Shown piece by piece: positions 18,160 to 27,331 of a stretch of 64,000 bases of DNA. A program made the translations under genes and the position numbers. Position 1 is the stretch's first letter, and each line of letters opens with the position of its first letter. Below the pieces are notes generated by a model that saw nothing but the letters and a program-made list of their open reading frames with translations, was not told the DNA's origin and ran no database searches. Origin of the DNA: Paenibacillus sp. FSL R5-0341. GTDB taxonomy: Bacteria; Bacillota; Bacilli; Paenibacillales; Paenibacillaceae. The stretch is taken from positions 4,960,001-5,024,000 of the forward strand of contig NZ_CP150241.1 of the NCBI RefSeq assembly GCF_037975235.1. Direction: 5' to 3'.

Positions 18160-18197
18160 GGGCGGAGAATGACGTTTGTTCATTCTCCGCCCTTTTT
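18160..18197 (+). terminator. Attenuator terminator 2
   Basis: A 13-bp perfect stem (GGGCGGAGAATGA and its complement, 7-nt loop) followed by five T. It stands 69 nt before the start of the MutS2-like gene, so read-through of two strong terminators is needed for expression. Confidence 0.85.
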
Positions 18198-18265
18198 GCG
18201 TTTTCCAGGAATATGTTTCAGCGTGTCAACTGAAAATTCAATTCAAATCCAAGGAGAGATTACGC

Positions 18266-20269
18266 ATGAATGAGAACACATTAAACAGTTTGGGTTATCC
18301 ACAAATTCAAAAAAACGTTGCAGACTGCGCCATTTCTTATCTGGGCAAACGTTATGCCAGAGAACTAAAACCGATGGTAGATGCTCACCTGATTCAGCTG
18401 CGCCTGGAAGAAACAGCAGAAGCGGCTGCAGTGATTCGTTTTGGCGCCAGTATCCCCCTCCCTTCACTGGACGGAATGGAAACCATTATGGATCTGCTCG
18501 GCACCGGTTATCTATTCAGTGAACGCGACTTCAGTCATCTCGCTCAGTTCCTGCGGAGCTGCGCACAACTCATGAAATACATGGAGGGCAAATCAGGGGC
18601 CGCTCCCACCGTCAGTCGCTATGCAGCATCCATGATTCTGATCGCACCTTTGCTGAGTGAGATTGAGCGCTGCATCCATAGTGGACGCATTCAGGATCAG
18701 GCCAGCAAGGAACTGATTCGAATTCGTAAAAAAATGACTGTGAATGAGGAGCGTATGAAACGAAAGCTCGATTCTCTCGTGAGTAAACATCGATCCATTA
18801 TGCAGGAGCATGTCGTTAGTCAACGCGGAGGAAGAACAGTTCTGCCCATTAAGAAAGAGTTTCGTAAACAGGTGAAAGGCAGTGTACTGGATGAATCGGG
18901 AAGCGGGCAAACCGTATATATTGAACCCATTGAGTTAGTAAGTCTGCAGATGGAATTGGCCGCTCTACAAGCGGAGGAGTCCCGGGAGGAGATGAAAATT
19001 CTCGGTGATTTAACCTCCCTGGCCGAATCGTATAACCGTGAAATCGCCCTGAACACCGAAACGGTAGGTGTATTGGACTTCCTATTTGCCAAAGCCAAAT
19101 ATGCCGCCACCATGGACGGACGTACCGTTCGAGTCAATACTCAGGGCCACATCAGCCTTCAACGTGCACGTCATCCATTCATGGGTTCTTCCATGGTTCC
19201 CCTTGATTTTGCCATCGGCAGAACGTACTCGTCGCTCGTTATTACTGGCCCGAATACCGGGGGTAAAACGGTCGCACTCAAAACACTTGGTTTGCTAACC
19301 CTGATGATGCAATCCGGTCTACTTATCCCAGTGGAGGAAGGTGGTGAGATGGCTGTTTATAACGAGGTAGCGGTTGATATTGGTGACGGGCAGAGTTTGG
19401 AACAAGCGCTCAGTACATTCTCCGCACATATTCGCAATATGATTGGCATACTGGAACAGGCCAATCCATCGACGCTGGTGCTCATTGATGAGATGGCTTC
19501 TGGCACAGATCCCGGTGAAGGCGTTGGTCTTTCTATCTCCATGCTGGAGGAACTGCATAGCCGCGGAGCAACCGTTGTGGCGACAACACATTTTGGTGAA
19601 ATCAAACATTTTGCTGCTGCCACCCCAGGATTCGAAAATGCCCGTATGGAATTTGACACCGTTTCTCTCCAGCCGCTGTATCGATTGCGTATCGGAGAAG
19701 CTGGTGAGAGCTATGCTTATTCCATCGCATTAAAGCTGGGCATGCCACAGCGTATTATCGAGCGCTCCAAGTCCCTGTCGGATCAAAGTATTTCGAGAGA
19801 TCGTACATTAGGGTTCACGTCACCTCCTTTGGAAACTAAGGCCCTGCTGCCTGCTCGTTCCGTTACAGTATCAGACGGCCCAGCAGAGTTGTCCAAGTGG
19901 GATAAGTGGAAGCAACCAAAAGATTCATTAGGTCTCCACCAAAAAACAACACCAAGAGAGTCAGTTCCCCCTGCTCCTGCCAAAAATTTTCGCAAAGGGG
20001 ATCGGGTATATGCAGCCTATCTCAATCAGTCGGGCATCGTCTGTGATGGGGAGGATAGCCGTGGAAATATCGGGGTCATGCTCAAGGGACGCAAAGTCAA
20101 AATCCATAAGAAACGCCTGACCCTGCATATATCTGCCAATGAGCTTTATCCAGGTGACGATTATGATTTGGATATTGTGCTAGAAACAAAGGAAAATCGA
20201 AAGAAGCGTAAATTGATGGGACGCAAACATGTGGAAGGCCTTCAGATCGAATTACCGCCTGAAGAATAG
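18266..20269 (+). CDS. MutS2-like ATPase lacking the Smr domain (667 aa)
   Basis: MutS/MutS2-family ATPase. Core and clamp lie at about 1-310. The ATPase has Walker A GPNTGGKT (328-335), the signature segment STFSAHI (383-389), Walker B LVLIDEM (404-410) and the TTHFGEIK H-loop (441-448). A KOW-like FRKGDRVY segment lies at 575-620. Canonical MutS2 is about 785 residues with a long coiled coil and a C-terminal Smr nuclease domain. Here the linker is short and Pro-rich and the Smr domain is missing; the protein ends shortly after the KOW-like part, not from a frameshift. Bacillus MutS2 splits collided ribosomes. The leader attenuator suggests induction by ribosome stalling, so a resistance or rescue role is inferred. 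The start at 18266 has AAGGAGAGAT. Confidence 0.85.
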   Translation: MNENTLNSLGYPQIQKNVADCAISYLGKRYARELKPMVDAHLIQLRLEETAEAAAVIRFGASIPLPSLDGMETIMDLLGTGYLFSERDFSHLAQFLRSCAQLMKYMEGKSGAAPTVSRYAASMILIAPLLSEIERCIHSGRIQDQASKELIRIRKKMTVNEERMKRKLDSLVSKHRSIMQEHVVSQRGGRTVLPIKKEFRKQVKGSVLDESGSGQTVYIEPIELVSLQMELAALQAEESREEMKILGDLTSLAESYNREIALNTETVGVLDFLFAKAKYAATMDGRTVRVNTQGHISLQRARHPFMGSSMVPLDFAIGRTYSSLVITGPNTGGKTVALKTLGLLTLMMQSGLLIPVEEGGEMAVYNEVAVDIGDGQSLEQALSTFSAHIRNMIGILEQANPSTLVLIDEMASGTDPGEGVGLSISMLEELHSRGATVVATTHFGEIKHFAAATPGFENARMEFDTVSLQPLYRLRIGEAGESYAYSIALKLGMPQRIIERSKSLSDQSISRDRTLGFTSPPLETKALLPARSVTVSDGPAELSKWDKWKQPKDSLGLHQKTTPRESVPPAPAKNFRKGDRVYAAYLNQSGIVCDGEDSRGNIGVMLKGRKVKIHKKRLTLHISANELYPGDDYDLDIVLETKENRKKRKLMGRKHVEGLQIELPPEE

Positions 20270-20344
20270 CCGATAGGAGAAACAGATGTAGCGGGATGGA
20301 ACTCATATGCACAATGAATTCCATGATCACCAGCACATTTCTGT

Positions 20345-20350
20345 TATACT
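20345..20350 (+). promoter_or_regulatory. Extended -10 promoter of the CWC gene
   Basis: TGTTATACT gives TGn plus TATACT, an extended -10 box. The -35 region is weak. It lies 56 nt before the CWC start, so the gene may be expressed independently of the MutS2-like gene. Confidence 0.4.
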
Positions 20351-20405
20351 GGGACCAGTATGTTTAACTTCAGCTCGTAGCTATTCACAGGGAGGGAAGA
20401 ACCCA

Positions 20406-20657
20406 ATGTCTGCAGAACAAGACAATCAAGAGCACATCCATATCCATGTTCTTGTCTGCCCATTATGCGGGGAAGCTAATCGCTGTTCCTATGCCGCAGG
20501 ACATCCTCATTCGGAATGCTGGTGTAACCGGGCTACTTTCCCCGAGGGTGTGTTTGACCGCATTCCGCCAGAGCAGCGCCGAAAATCGTGCATATGTCAA
20601 CGCTGTTTGGATGACTATGCCAATAAACTCCAACAAAAAGAAGAGCCACACAGTTAA
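20406..20657 (+). CDS. Cysteine-rich CWC family small protein, 83 aa
   Basis: Contains CPLCGEANRC, then CWCNRA and a late CICQRC, the Cys pattern of the CWC family (PF14375-type), which probably binds a metal such as zinc. Function in the family is unknown. The start at 20406 has GGAGGG upstream. It lies 136 bp downstream of the MutS2-like gene with its own weak promoter, so a link to it is possible but unproven. Confidence 0.75.
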   Translation: MSAEQDNQEHIHIHVLVCPLCGEANRCSYAAGHPHSECWCNRATFPEGVFDRIPPEQRRKSCICQRCLDDYANKLQQKEEPHS

Positions 20658-20675
20658 CAACTGTATGGCTCTTCT
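20639..20675. terminator. Convergent terminator CWC/mtlD
   Basis: AGAAGAGCCA and its complement enclose a CAGTT/AACTG inner stem, with T-rich ends on both strands. The CWC stop lies within it. It serves the plus-strand CWC gene and the minus-strand mannitol operon. Confidence 0.8.
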
Positions 20676-20719
20676 TCTATTATGCATTATCTAGACTGTT
20701 AGCCTCGCTACCACTGCTC

Positions 20720-21865
20720 TTACATTTGGTTATACTGGGCAACAGCCTGTTCCAGCACCGGATGATGCTCATCCATGGAAGTATACTGGTGGAGCGCAGC
20801 TGCAATCCCCTTCTGACGGATCATGTCCTGCAGTTCAACTGCTTCCGGATCATCGGAGACATCGAACTTGCAGGCTGCGGCCATCCCCATAGCCAGATAT
20901 GTCGTTTCAGTTCCATCCGCATAGGCCTGAAGGGCCGGGCGAACCAAACGATCATTCGGAGACAACTTGCGTAGCGGGGAACGACCAACACGAGTAACCT
21001 CATCGGTGAGATACGGGTTGACGAACCGTCCCAATATTTTGAGAATATACTGCTCATGCTCTACTGGGTTGAATCCAAACCGCCTCACCAGAACTTCTCC
21101 GGTTTCCTGCAAAGCACCATATACAATGGATTTCACCTTTTCATCGGCAATAGCCTTCTGAATCGTGTCATACCCATGCATATTACCGATGTACGCAGCA
21201 ACGCAGTGTCCTGTGTTAACCGTGAACAGCTTCCGTTCGATATACGGCTCCAGATCATCGACATATACGATGCCCTCAATCGGTTTGAATGCGGGAGCCA
21301 TCTGGGAACGATCTACCACCCACTCGTAAAAAGGCTCCACCTGTACATGCAAAGGGTCTTCATGATGCTGAATAGGCACGATCCGGTCTACGGCCGAATC
21401 TGGAAAATAAACGTACTGATCCGCAAGGGAACGTACCTCTTCATTGAGCAGAGCATATACATGCTCTTTCAATTGTGTACTGGCTCCAATGGCGTTCTCG
21501 CAAGCAATAATGTGAAGCGGGTTTTGAGCAGGACCGGAACTCAGTCTTTTCTCAAGTCCCTTCGCAATACCTGGTGCAATATGCTTCAGTACGCCCACGC
21601 CCACTGCGGTTGTAATCAAATCAGCTTCCACCACGGTTTGGGCAACCGTCTCCAGCTGGGCTCCATCGATTGCATTTACACCTGTGACGGTCTCCTGATC
21701 CTTGCTCTCGTTGGCCAGTTCCACCGTATACTGCCCCCGTTGCTGGAGAACTGTTACCAAGGTCTGATTCACGTCGGAGAAAATCACCTCATACCCTGCA
21801 CGGGAGAGAATTAATCCGATAAACCCGCGTCCAATGTTACCTGCGCCAAAGTGTAGGGCCTTCAT
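20720..21865 (-). CDS. mtlD: Mannitol-1-phosphate 5-dehydrogenase
   Basis: Oxidises mannitol 1-phosphate to fructose 6-phosphate with NAD. N-terminal Rossmann motif GAGNIGRGF (residues 8-16) and the polyol dehydrogenase pattern with NTGHC and KLS..DRL. Length 381 is typical. It overlaps mtlF by 4 nt (ATGA), so the two are translationally coupled, and it is the last gene of the mtlA-mtlR-mtlF-mtlD operon. Confidence 0.96.
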   Translation of the reverse strand: MKALHFGAGNIGRGFIGLILSRAGYEVIFSDVNQTLVTVLQQRGQYTVELANESKDQETVTGVNAIDGAQLETVAQTVVEADLITTAVGVGVLKHIAPGIAKGLEKRLSSGPAQNPLHIIACENAIGASTQLKEHVYALLNEEVRSLADQYVYFPDSAVDRIVPIQHHEDPLHVQVEPFYEWVVDRSQMAPAFKPIEGIVYVDDLEPYIERKLFTVNTGHCVAAYIGNMHGYDTIQKAIADEKVKSIVYGALQETGEVLVRRFGFNPVEHEQYILKILGRFVNPYLTDEVTRVGRSPLRKLSPNDRLVRPALQAYADGTETTYLAMGMAAACKFDVSDDPEAVELQDMIRQKGIAAALHQYTSMDEHHPVLEQAVAQYNQM

Positions 21866-22296
21866 AGCTCCATTTCACTTTCCAGAATAGCAATAACTTC
21901 TTCGGCAGTTTTAGCCAAACGCAGGGCCTCCATATTCTCATCTTCAGCACAGATCACCGCAATGCTAGTCAGGATCTCCATATGTTCCCCGCCTTGAGCC
22001 GCGATACCAATGACCATATACGCCTTTTCTTCGCCAAAATCAACACCCTGTGGATACTGAATGACAGAGATGCCTGTAGATAAAATGAAAGCTTTGGACT
22101 CCTTCGTACCGTGCGGGATCGCAAGTCCGTTCCCTACATAGGTCGAGACAATCTCTTCACGTTCAATCATCTTCTCAATATAATCAGCGGTAATATGTCC
22201 CGCATCCTTCAGAATCTGTCCTGCCATACGAATCGCTTCGTATTTATCCTGAGCCGTCGCATTCATGATGACTTTATCTGTTGTTAACATACTCAT
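21862..22296 (-). CDS. mtlF: Mannitol PTS EIIA component
   Basis: Phosphocarrier EIIA of the mannitol PTS, 144 aa, with the phosphorylated His in NGLAIPHGTKES. It hands phosphate from HPr to MtlA EIIB. It overlaps both mtlR and mtlD by 4 nt. GGAGG stands upstream of the ATG. Confidence 0.95.
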   Translation of the reverse strand: MSMLTTDKVIMNATAQDKYEAIRMAGQILKDAGHITADYIEKMIEREEIVSTYVGNGLAIPHGTKESKAFILSTGISVIQYPQGVDFGEEKAYMVIGIAAQGGEHMEILTSIAVICAEDENMEALRLAKTAEEVIAILESEMEL

Positions 22297-24395
22297 AATG
22301 GTTGACCTCCAATTTCTGTTTTACTACGATAAAATCCAACAAGTTCCTGGGAGAGGTAATGAATGAGTTCATCCCTGATACCCTTTTCCAGCAATGTAAT
22401 CATCTCTTGCTGCAATAACAGAGCGCTGATCTCACTGAGAACCTCCAAGCTTTCCTTGGATAATTCTCTTGGACCGAGCATCAAGAGAATATGGGTAACT
22501 CCTGCCGGATCATCCGGCGTACGAAGGAGTGGCTCCGTGAGCTGAAACAGACTGATAGATGGCCTGTAGATCCCCTCACTTCGTGTATGAAAGAGCGCAA
22601 GTCTTGTGCCGGGAATCTTCTGACTCCCCACTGCCTCACGTGCCTCCAACCGTTTCGCGATCTCCTCCGGCTCCTTCAATACACCAGATCCATGGAGTAC
22701 ATTGCACATCGCATACACGGTTTTATAGAAACCAATATCTTGATTATCCAGCGGATACACCTGAAACTTGCCAATAATTCGGACGATTTCAATCAGTGTA
22801 GCTTCCATTCCGTCAGGGTCCGAGTAACGACTTGTCGTCTGAACCTCTGTTTCACGGGGCTTGTTATGCTGCTGTTGTAACGTTGTGGTTTTAATAAAAT
22901 GCCGCAGGCGCTCGCTCTCTTCTGCTGTAAGCAGTGGACTCACTTTGTAATACTGATGCTCATCCATCGGCAGATCGACAGTGGATAACACCAGATCATA
23001 CTGATCTGTAGGTATCCGGGCAGCTTCATACCAGGACACGCTATCCATGATCCGGATCTCAGGAATCTCCTTGGACAATCGGCTGGAAAGCATACGTGAT
23101 GACCCGATTCCGCTTGTACACACGATGATGGCCCTGATTTCCCGTTTCAGTGCACGTAACCTCTCAATGGAAGCTCCAAAATGCATGACCAGAAAACCAA
23201 TTTCCTCATCCGGAACGTCTGTGCCTGGCCAAGCTTGCCCCACGGATTTTTTGACATCTTCGAAGAGTAAATCATAATCCTTGCGAATCTGCTGCAATAG
23301 CGGATTACGAATCATCTGTTGTCCTTCAATTCGCTCCATGACAGGTTCCATATGTCCAAGTAGACCTTCACGAAGCAAACGATCCTCATGAAAGGCATAA
23401 TGCGTTCTCGCCTGCATCTGATCAATCAGTGAATGTACCCTGTCCAGTAAAATCAAGTCGTCTATTGGCAACAGCCTGGAAGAGTGAATCCGTTGCTCTG
23501 TCTCAACTAATAGTCTGTGAAAATAAGCTTGCTCATCTTCGGAGAATGTCAGCCCCAGCTGGGTGGATAACACACCACACAAGCGGGATGCCATATAAGG
23601 TGGAACCTTCATATCATCCTGCTCTGCAACGTCATCCCCCGTTTTCTCTCGTGGAGACATACGGCCAATACCAAAGCCTTTACGAATACGTACAACCGCT
23701 ACGGACAATTGAATCAGCAGTTTCATGTATTGGCGTTCCGGGATGTTCTCCAGCCATTCGATATCTGGTTGCCATAACGCATTTTCGACCGTAAGCACAT
23801 CACCGTGTCCGATCATATCCAACAGTTTTTGGTTTACGATGGAGCCCCCTTGTTCAGGCTGTCTTCCGAACAAGTCAGACTCATCCAAAAATTCCAGTGC
23901 AAGTGCAGCTATGGCTGTGCGATGAATCGTCTCACTTCCGTTAATCTTGACACCATATCCACGTCTGCGAACCAGCTTCAGTCCCGCTTGACGAATCCGT
24001 GATTCCAGATCGTCCAGATCAGTAGTTACGGTAGATACAGTCACTTTCAGATCGGAAGCCAGGGCGAGCAACTTTACAGGCTCCGGTTCATCAAGCAGGA
24101 TGCAAAGCATGAAGAGCTTACGCTCTTCTGGCGTAAACTCTACGTATTCTTTACCCTCCAATTGCTGGCGCAGTACAGCCAGATCATCGGAACCAGCATC
24201 GATTCGGATACCGGTTCCTGATTTTTTTTCCAGCTTCATGCCCAAAGGTTCAAGCCATTGTTCAATCATTTGAAGCTCCCGGTGAACCGTTCGGGTACTG
24301 ACCTTTACTTCAACGGCGATTTCGCCGGCTGTTACTTCATGTGGATGCTCTAGCAGGAACTCCACGATTTCACGTTGTCTTTTGGTAATACTCAT
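22293..24395 (-). CDS. mtlR: Mannitol operon activator MtlR (BglG family)
   Basis: PTS-controlled activator: N-terminal HTH (about 1-80; two HTH units), two PRD domains in the middle, an EIIB-Gat-like segment (IVCTSGIGSSRML, about 415-500), then a C-terminal EIIA-like domain to residue 700. Phosphorylation by HPr at the PRDs and by MtlF at the EIIB/EIIA parts is the known control in Bacillaceae. It sits between mtlA and mtlF in a tight operon, CCGGAGG before its ATG. Confidence 0.94.
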   Translation of the reverse strand: MSITKRQREIVEFLLEHPHEVTAGEIAVEVKVSTRTVHRELQMIEQWLEPLGMKLEKKSGTGIRIDAGSDDLAVLRQQLEGKEYVEFTPEERKLFMLCILLDEPEPVKLLALASDLKVTVSTVTTDLDDLESRIRQAGLKLVRRRGYGVKINGSETIHRTAIAALALEFLDESDLFGRQPEQGGSIVNQKLLDMIGHGDVLTVENALWQPDIEWLENIPERQYMKLLIQLSVAVVRIRKGFGIGRMSPREKTGDDVAEQDDMKVPPYMASRLCGVLSTQLGLTFSEDEQAYFHRLLVETEQRIHSSRLLPIDDLILLDRVHSLIDQMQARTHYAFHEDRLLREGLLGHMEPVMERIEGQQMIRNPLLQQIRKDYDLLFEDVKKSVGQAWPGTDVPDEEIGFLVMHFGASIERLRALKREIRAIIVCTSGIGSSRMLSSRLSKEIPEIRIMDSVSWYEAARIPTDQYDLVLSTVDLPMDEHQYYKVSPLLTAEESERLRHFIKTTTLQQQHNKPRETEVQTTSRYSDPDGMEATLIEIVRIIGKFQVYPLDNQDIGFYKTVYAMCNVLHGSGVLKEPEEIAKRLEAREAVGSQKIPGTRLALFHTRSEGIYRPSISLFQLTEPLLRTPDDPAGVTHILLMLGPRELSKESLEVLSEISALLLQQEMITLLEKGIRDELIHYLSQELVGFYRSKTEIGGQPL

Positions 24396-24433
24396 ATCTC
24401 AGCCTCCGGCTCAGGGAAAACAAATGCGTGCAA

Positions 24434-25888
24434 TTACTTCAGACGTTCAACGAGCGCATCGTATTCCGGGCTTTTTAGGAAGTTGTCGATGGATATATGT
24501 TCTGCGTTCGGCGCAACGGAGCGAGCACGATCCGTTAATATTTGTTGTGTGATGACCACATCTGCATCCGGCGGGATGTCACTGATGGCCGTATTGGTCA
24601 CCGTAACATCAATCCCCTCTGCCTTCATCTTCTTGCGTAGAATGGAAGCGCCCATGGCACTAGATCCCATACCTGCATCACAGGAGAAGACAATCTTCTT
24701 CACATCTGTTTTCAATGTAGAAGTAGCCATATCCGCAGTTCTGTCTGCTTCACTTTGGTTAGCGGTAATGCCAGCGTTTGGCACAGTTCCTTGACTCTTC
24801 ATGTCTTTCATCCGGCTGGATGCGGACTCCAGATCTTCGTCCTTTTGTTTACCCGTTTTCAGCAACAGTGCTGCCACCAGGAAGGAAACGACTGCTGCTA
24901 CAAGAACCCCTGCGAGCATCGGCAGATATCCACCTTTTGGTGTTAAAAGGAAATAGGCGATAATACTACCCGGTGATGGTGCCGAAACAAGTCCTGCTCC
25001 GGTTAGCATGAATGTTAATGTACCTGCAACGCCACCCGCGATTGCTGCAAGAATCAGAATTGGTCTCATCAGAATGTAAGGGAAGTAAATCTCATGAATT
25101 CCCCCGAAGAAATGAATGATAACAGCACCTGGTGCAGAAGATTTGGCCATTCCGCGTCCGAAGAAGCAGTAAGCAAGCAAGATACCAAGTCCCGGACCCG
25201 GGTTCGATTCAAGCATGTATAATACAGATTGCCCTAATTCTCTCGCTTGATCTGTTGCAATCGGTGTGAGAATCCCGTGGTTGATCGCATTGTTCAGGAA
25301 CAATACTTTACCCGGTTCAATAATCAGGTTGACCAGCGGTAACAAGCCCAGATTCATTAAGCCTTGTACCCCGGCAGACAATACTTTACTAATCGCTTCT
25401 ACAGCAGGCCCGATGCCCAGTAGCGCAACGATCCCCAAGATCCCGCCAATGATACCGGCTGAGAAGTTATTAACCAGCATTTCAAATCCGGCTCTAACTT
25501 TGCCTTCAATGGATTTATCGAATTTTTTGATAATCCATGCTGCCAGAGGTCCGGCAATCATCGCACCGAGGAACATCGGAATATCACTACCCACGATGAC
25601 CCCGATGGTCATAATGGCACCCACGACGCCACCACGCTGACCATGCACCATCGTACCCCCGGTGTAACCAATTAACAGCGGCAGCAAATATTTGATCATC
25701 GGATCGACTAGCTGTGCAAGCGTCTCGTTAGGGAACCAGCCTGTTGGAATGAACAGAGCCGTAATTAATCCCCAGGCGATGAACGCTCCCATATTCGGCA
25801 TGACCATACCACTCAGGAATCGGCCAAAACGCTGCACACCTACCCGTAGCCCACCTTTGGAATTGGACGATTGGTCCAAATTACTCAT
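24434..25888 (-). CDS. mtlA: Mannitol PTS EIICB permease
   Basis: Imports and phosphorylates mannitol. The N-terminal EIIC spans about residues 15-345 with multiple membrane segments and the NHGILTPI and FFGGIHEIYFPY family motifs. A flexible linker follows, then the EIIB domain with phosphorylated Cys in VFSCDAGMGSSAMG (about residue 395). The EIIA domain is separate (mtlF). The start has AAGGAGG. A cre-like palindrome lies about 100 bp upstream. Confidence 0.95.
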   Translation of the reverse strand: MSNLDQSSNSKGGLRVGVQRFGRFLSGMVMPNMGAFIAWGLITALFIPTGWFPNETLAQLVDPMIKYLLPLLIGYTGGTMVHGQRGGVVGAIMTIGVIVGSDIPMFLGAMIAGPLAAWIIKKFDKSIEGKVRAGFEMLVNNFSAGIIGGILGIVALLGIGPAVEAISKVLSAGVQGLMNLGLLPLVNLIIEPGKVLFLNNAINHGILTPIATDQARELGQSVLYMLESNPGPGLGILLAYCFFGRGMAKSSAPGAVIIHFFGGIHEIYFPYILMRPILILAAIAGGVAGTLTFMLTGAGLVSAPSPGSIIAYFLLTPKGGYLPMLAGVLVAAVVSFLVAALLLKTGKQKDEDLESASSRMKDMKSQGTVPNAGITANQSEADRTADMATSTLKTDVKKIVFSCDAGMGSSAMGASILRKKMKAEGIDVTVTNTAISDIPPDADVVITQQILTDRARSVAPNAEHISIDNFLKSPEYDALVERLK

Positions 25889-25986
25889 TGTATTATCCTC
25901 CTTGGATCAAGTCATTATGTTTATGAAAGGGGTATCATTTCTCCCCTGCTGTAATCCTAAGCGAGAATGCTCTCCTGTTCAATCAA

Positions 25987-26002
25987 ATGAAAGCGTACTT
26001 TC
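25987..26002 (-). promoter_or_regulatory. Palindrome, possible cre/MtlR region
   Basis: GAAAGCGTACTTTC is a perfect inverted repeat with a 4-nt centre; flanking ATGAAAGCG resembles cre with one mismatch. It lies in the mtlA promoter region. Confidence 0.35.
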
Positions 26003-26210
26003 GTCATGAACAATGATGACAACATTAGGTTATGTAATCGTTTTAATCTATGCATATTAGCTGAACTCATTGGTACATAAGGCTTTTCTTGCCTATGACT
26101 TTTATCATTTCCAAAATAAATTTCTAACCTGTAGCTTGTTCCAATCAGGCGATTCACATCCATAATCTGCTTCAATCTGCATTCAAAACCATCCTCGGAA
26201 AACACAAAAA

Positions 26211-26239
26211 ACCTGTGCAAGCCTCAGGCTCACACAGGT
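26211..26239 (-). terminator. Terminator after gcvH
   Basis: ACCTGTG.. and its complement around an inner AGCCT/AGGCT stem; TTTTTTGTG follows on the minus strand. Confidence 0.85.
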
Positions 26240-26306
26240 CGAAACAATATGAAGCATATCTCATTTTGTTATAAAATATATGTTAATAAGTACAAGTTCG
26301 TTCATA

Positions 26307-26699
26307 CTATTCTTCCGTATGTTTACGATACGCGTCTGCATTCATCAATGTAGACAATGCTGCTGTCAGATCTCCCTCAACGCGGATCTCAATCATCCAG
26401 CCTTCCTCGTAAGGAGAGCTGTTCACAAGCTCAGGTGAGTCCTGTAACGAATCATTCACCGCAATGATTGAACCAGTGACTGGAGAAAACAAGTCCGACA
26501 CCGTTTTGACCGATTCGATCGTTCCAATGCTATCTTCTGCTTTTACATTGGATTCAAGGTCAGGCAATTCCACAAACACAATGTCACCCAGCTGATGCTG
26601 CGCGAACTCGGTAATGCCAATACGTACAGTATCCTCCCCTACGGTTTGCACCCATTCGTGCTCTTCGCTGTACAGGAAATCACTTTTCAATTCGCTCAT
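26307..26699 (-). CDS. gcvH: Glycine cleavage system H protein
   Basis: Lipoyl carrier of the glycine cleavage system, 130 aa, with the lipoylated Lys in IGTIESVKTVSDL. It shuttles the aminomethyl group between GcvP, GcvT and the dihydrolipoyl dehydrogenase. It is transcribed away from gcvT-gcvPA-gcvPB and shows no glycine riboswitch of its own. GAGGCGG upstream of the ATG. Confidence 0.95.
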   Translation of the reverse strand: MSELKSDFLYSEEHEWVQTVGEDTVRIGITEFAQHQLGDIVFVELPDLESNVKAEDSIGTIESVKTVSDLFSPVTGSIIAVNDSLQDSPELVNSSPYEEGWMIEIRVEGDLTAALSTLMNADAYRKHTEE

Positions 26700-26970
26700 C
26701 GATATCCGCCTCGCTTTTCATTAATGAGTGCATGCGTTCTTTGACCTTAACCTTTTTCCCAGAACATAGCGTATGATATTTTTGAATCAAATGTCAATAT
26801 ACCTCACAAATTATTTAATAATGGCCTCCTCAAACCGTAACCTGAATACACTCTTTCTACATATACTGGTGAATATTAGAATAGTAAGCGTAGTCTTTTC
26901 AAATACACGAACAATAAAATTACAAACTAAATAAATATTCGGTTTTAAATCATTTTCTATGATATCGTTC
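26700..26970. other. AT-rich divergent intergenic region gcvH/gcvT
   Basis: Very AT-rich spacer holding the gcvH promoter region; no ORF, repeat or structured RNA recognised. The riboswitch and its promoter start to the right. Confidence 0.5.
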
Positions 26971-27000
26971 TTGACATCAGCAGTGGATTCACGTTTTAAT
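26971..27000 (+). promoter_or_regulatory. Promoter of the glycine riboswitch operon
   Basis: TTGACA (26971-26976), a 17-18-nt spacer and TTTTAA/TTTAAT as -10 box. The start would be near 27007, upstream of the riboswitch. Confidence 0.65.
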
Positions 27001-27051
27001 GAGAGGAGTAAATGTTTTTTATTGGACTATGTTATACCCGCGGATGAATGT

Positions 27052-27270
27052 AAAGGGAGAGATTACCCGTGACACCCGATTCGGGATGTGCATGAGGTAA
27101 CGCCGAAGGAGTAAACCACCGATAAGCGGGGGTGAATCTCTCAGGCAAAAGGACTTTTACGGGACGCAACTCTGGAGAGCATCTATTCGCCCTGTGCGGG
27201 CGTTATGATCACCCAAGGGGAAACCTGCTGCACTAATGCGGCGGGGTAACTCTCAGGTACAAGGGACAGA
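27052..27270 (+). ncRNA. Tandem glycine riboswitch
   Basis: Two glycine aptamers in series, about 27052-27165 and 27170-27270. Each contains the conserved GGAGAG and CTCTCAGG core segments, with CTCTCAGGCAAAAGGAC and CTCTCAGGTACAAGGGAC at the 3' ends. They control gcvT-gcvPA-gcvPB: glycine binding is expected to favour gene expression. A terminator-like stem follows. Confidence 0.92.
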
Positions 27271-27331
27271 GCCTTAGAATACAGCGTGCTACTTGGCATG
27301 CCGGTTCTTTGGCCTGTCCTTTTCCTTTTTC
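27263..27331 (+). terminator. Riboswitch expression platform terminator
   Basis: GGACAG..GCC pairs with GGCCTGTCC around 27311-27319, followed by TTTTCCTTTTT. It shares the 3' strand of aptamer 2, as expected for a switch. Confidence 0.65.

Larger units (their letters stand above)
25889..26306. other. Intergenic region upstream of mtlA
   Basis: It contains the cre-like GAAAG-CGTA-CTTTC palindrome (25989-26002) and the gcvH terminator (26211-26239). An 87-codon minus-strand reading frame is dismissed because it starts inside the terminator. No other gene is visible. Confidence 0.5.

Noticed and set aside
25957..26220. 87-codon minus-strand frame before mtlA
   Set aside because: Start lies inside the gcvH terminator hairpin; no RBS, no homologue recognised.
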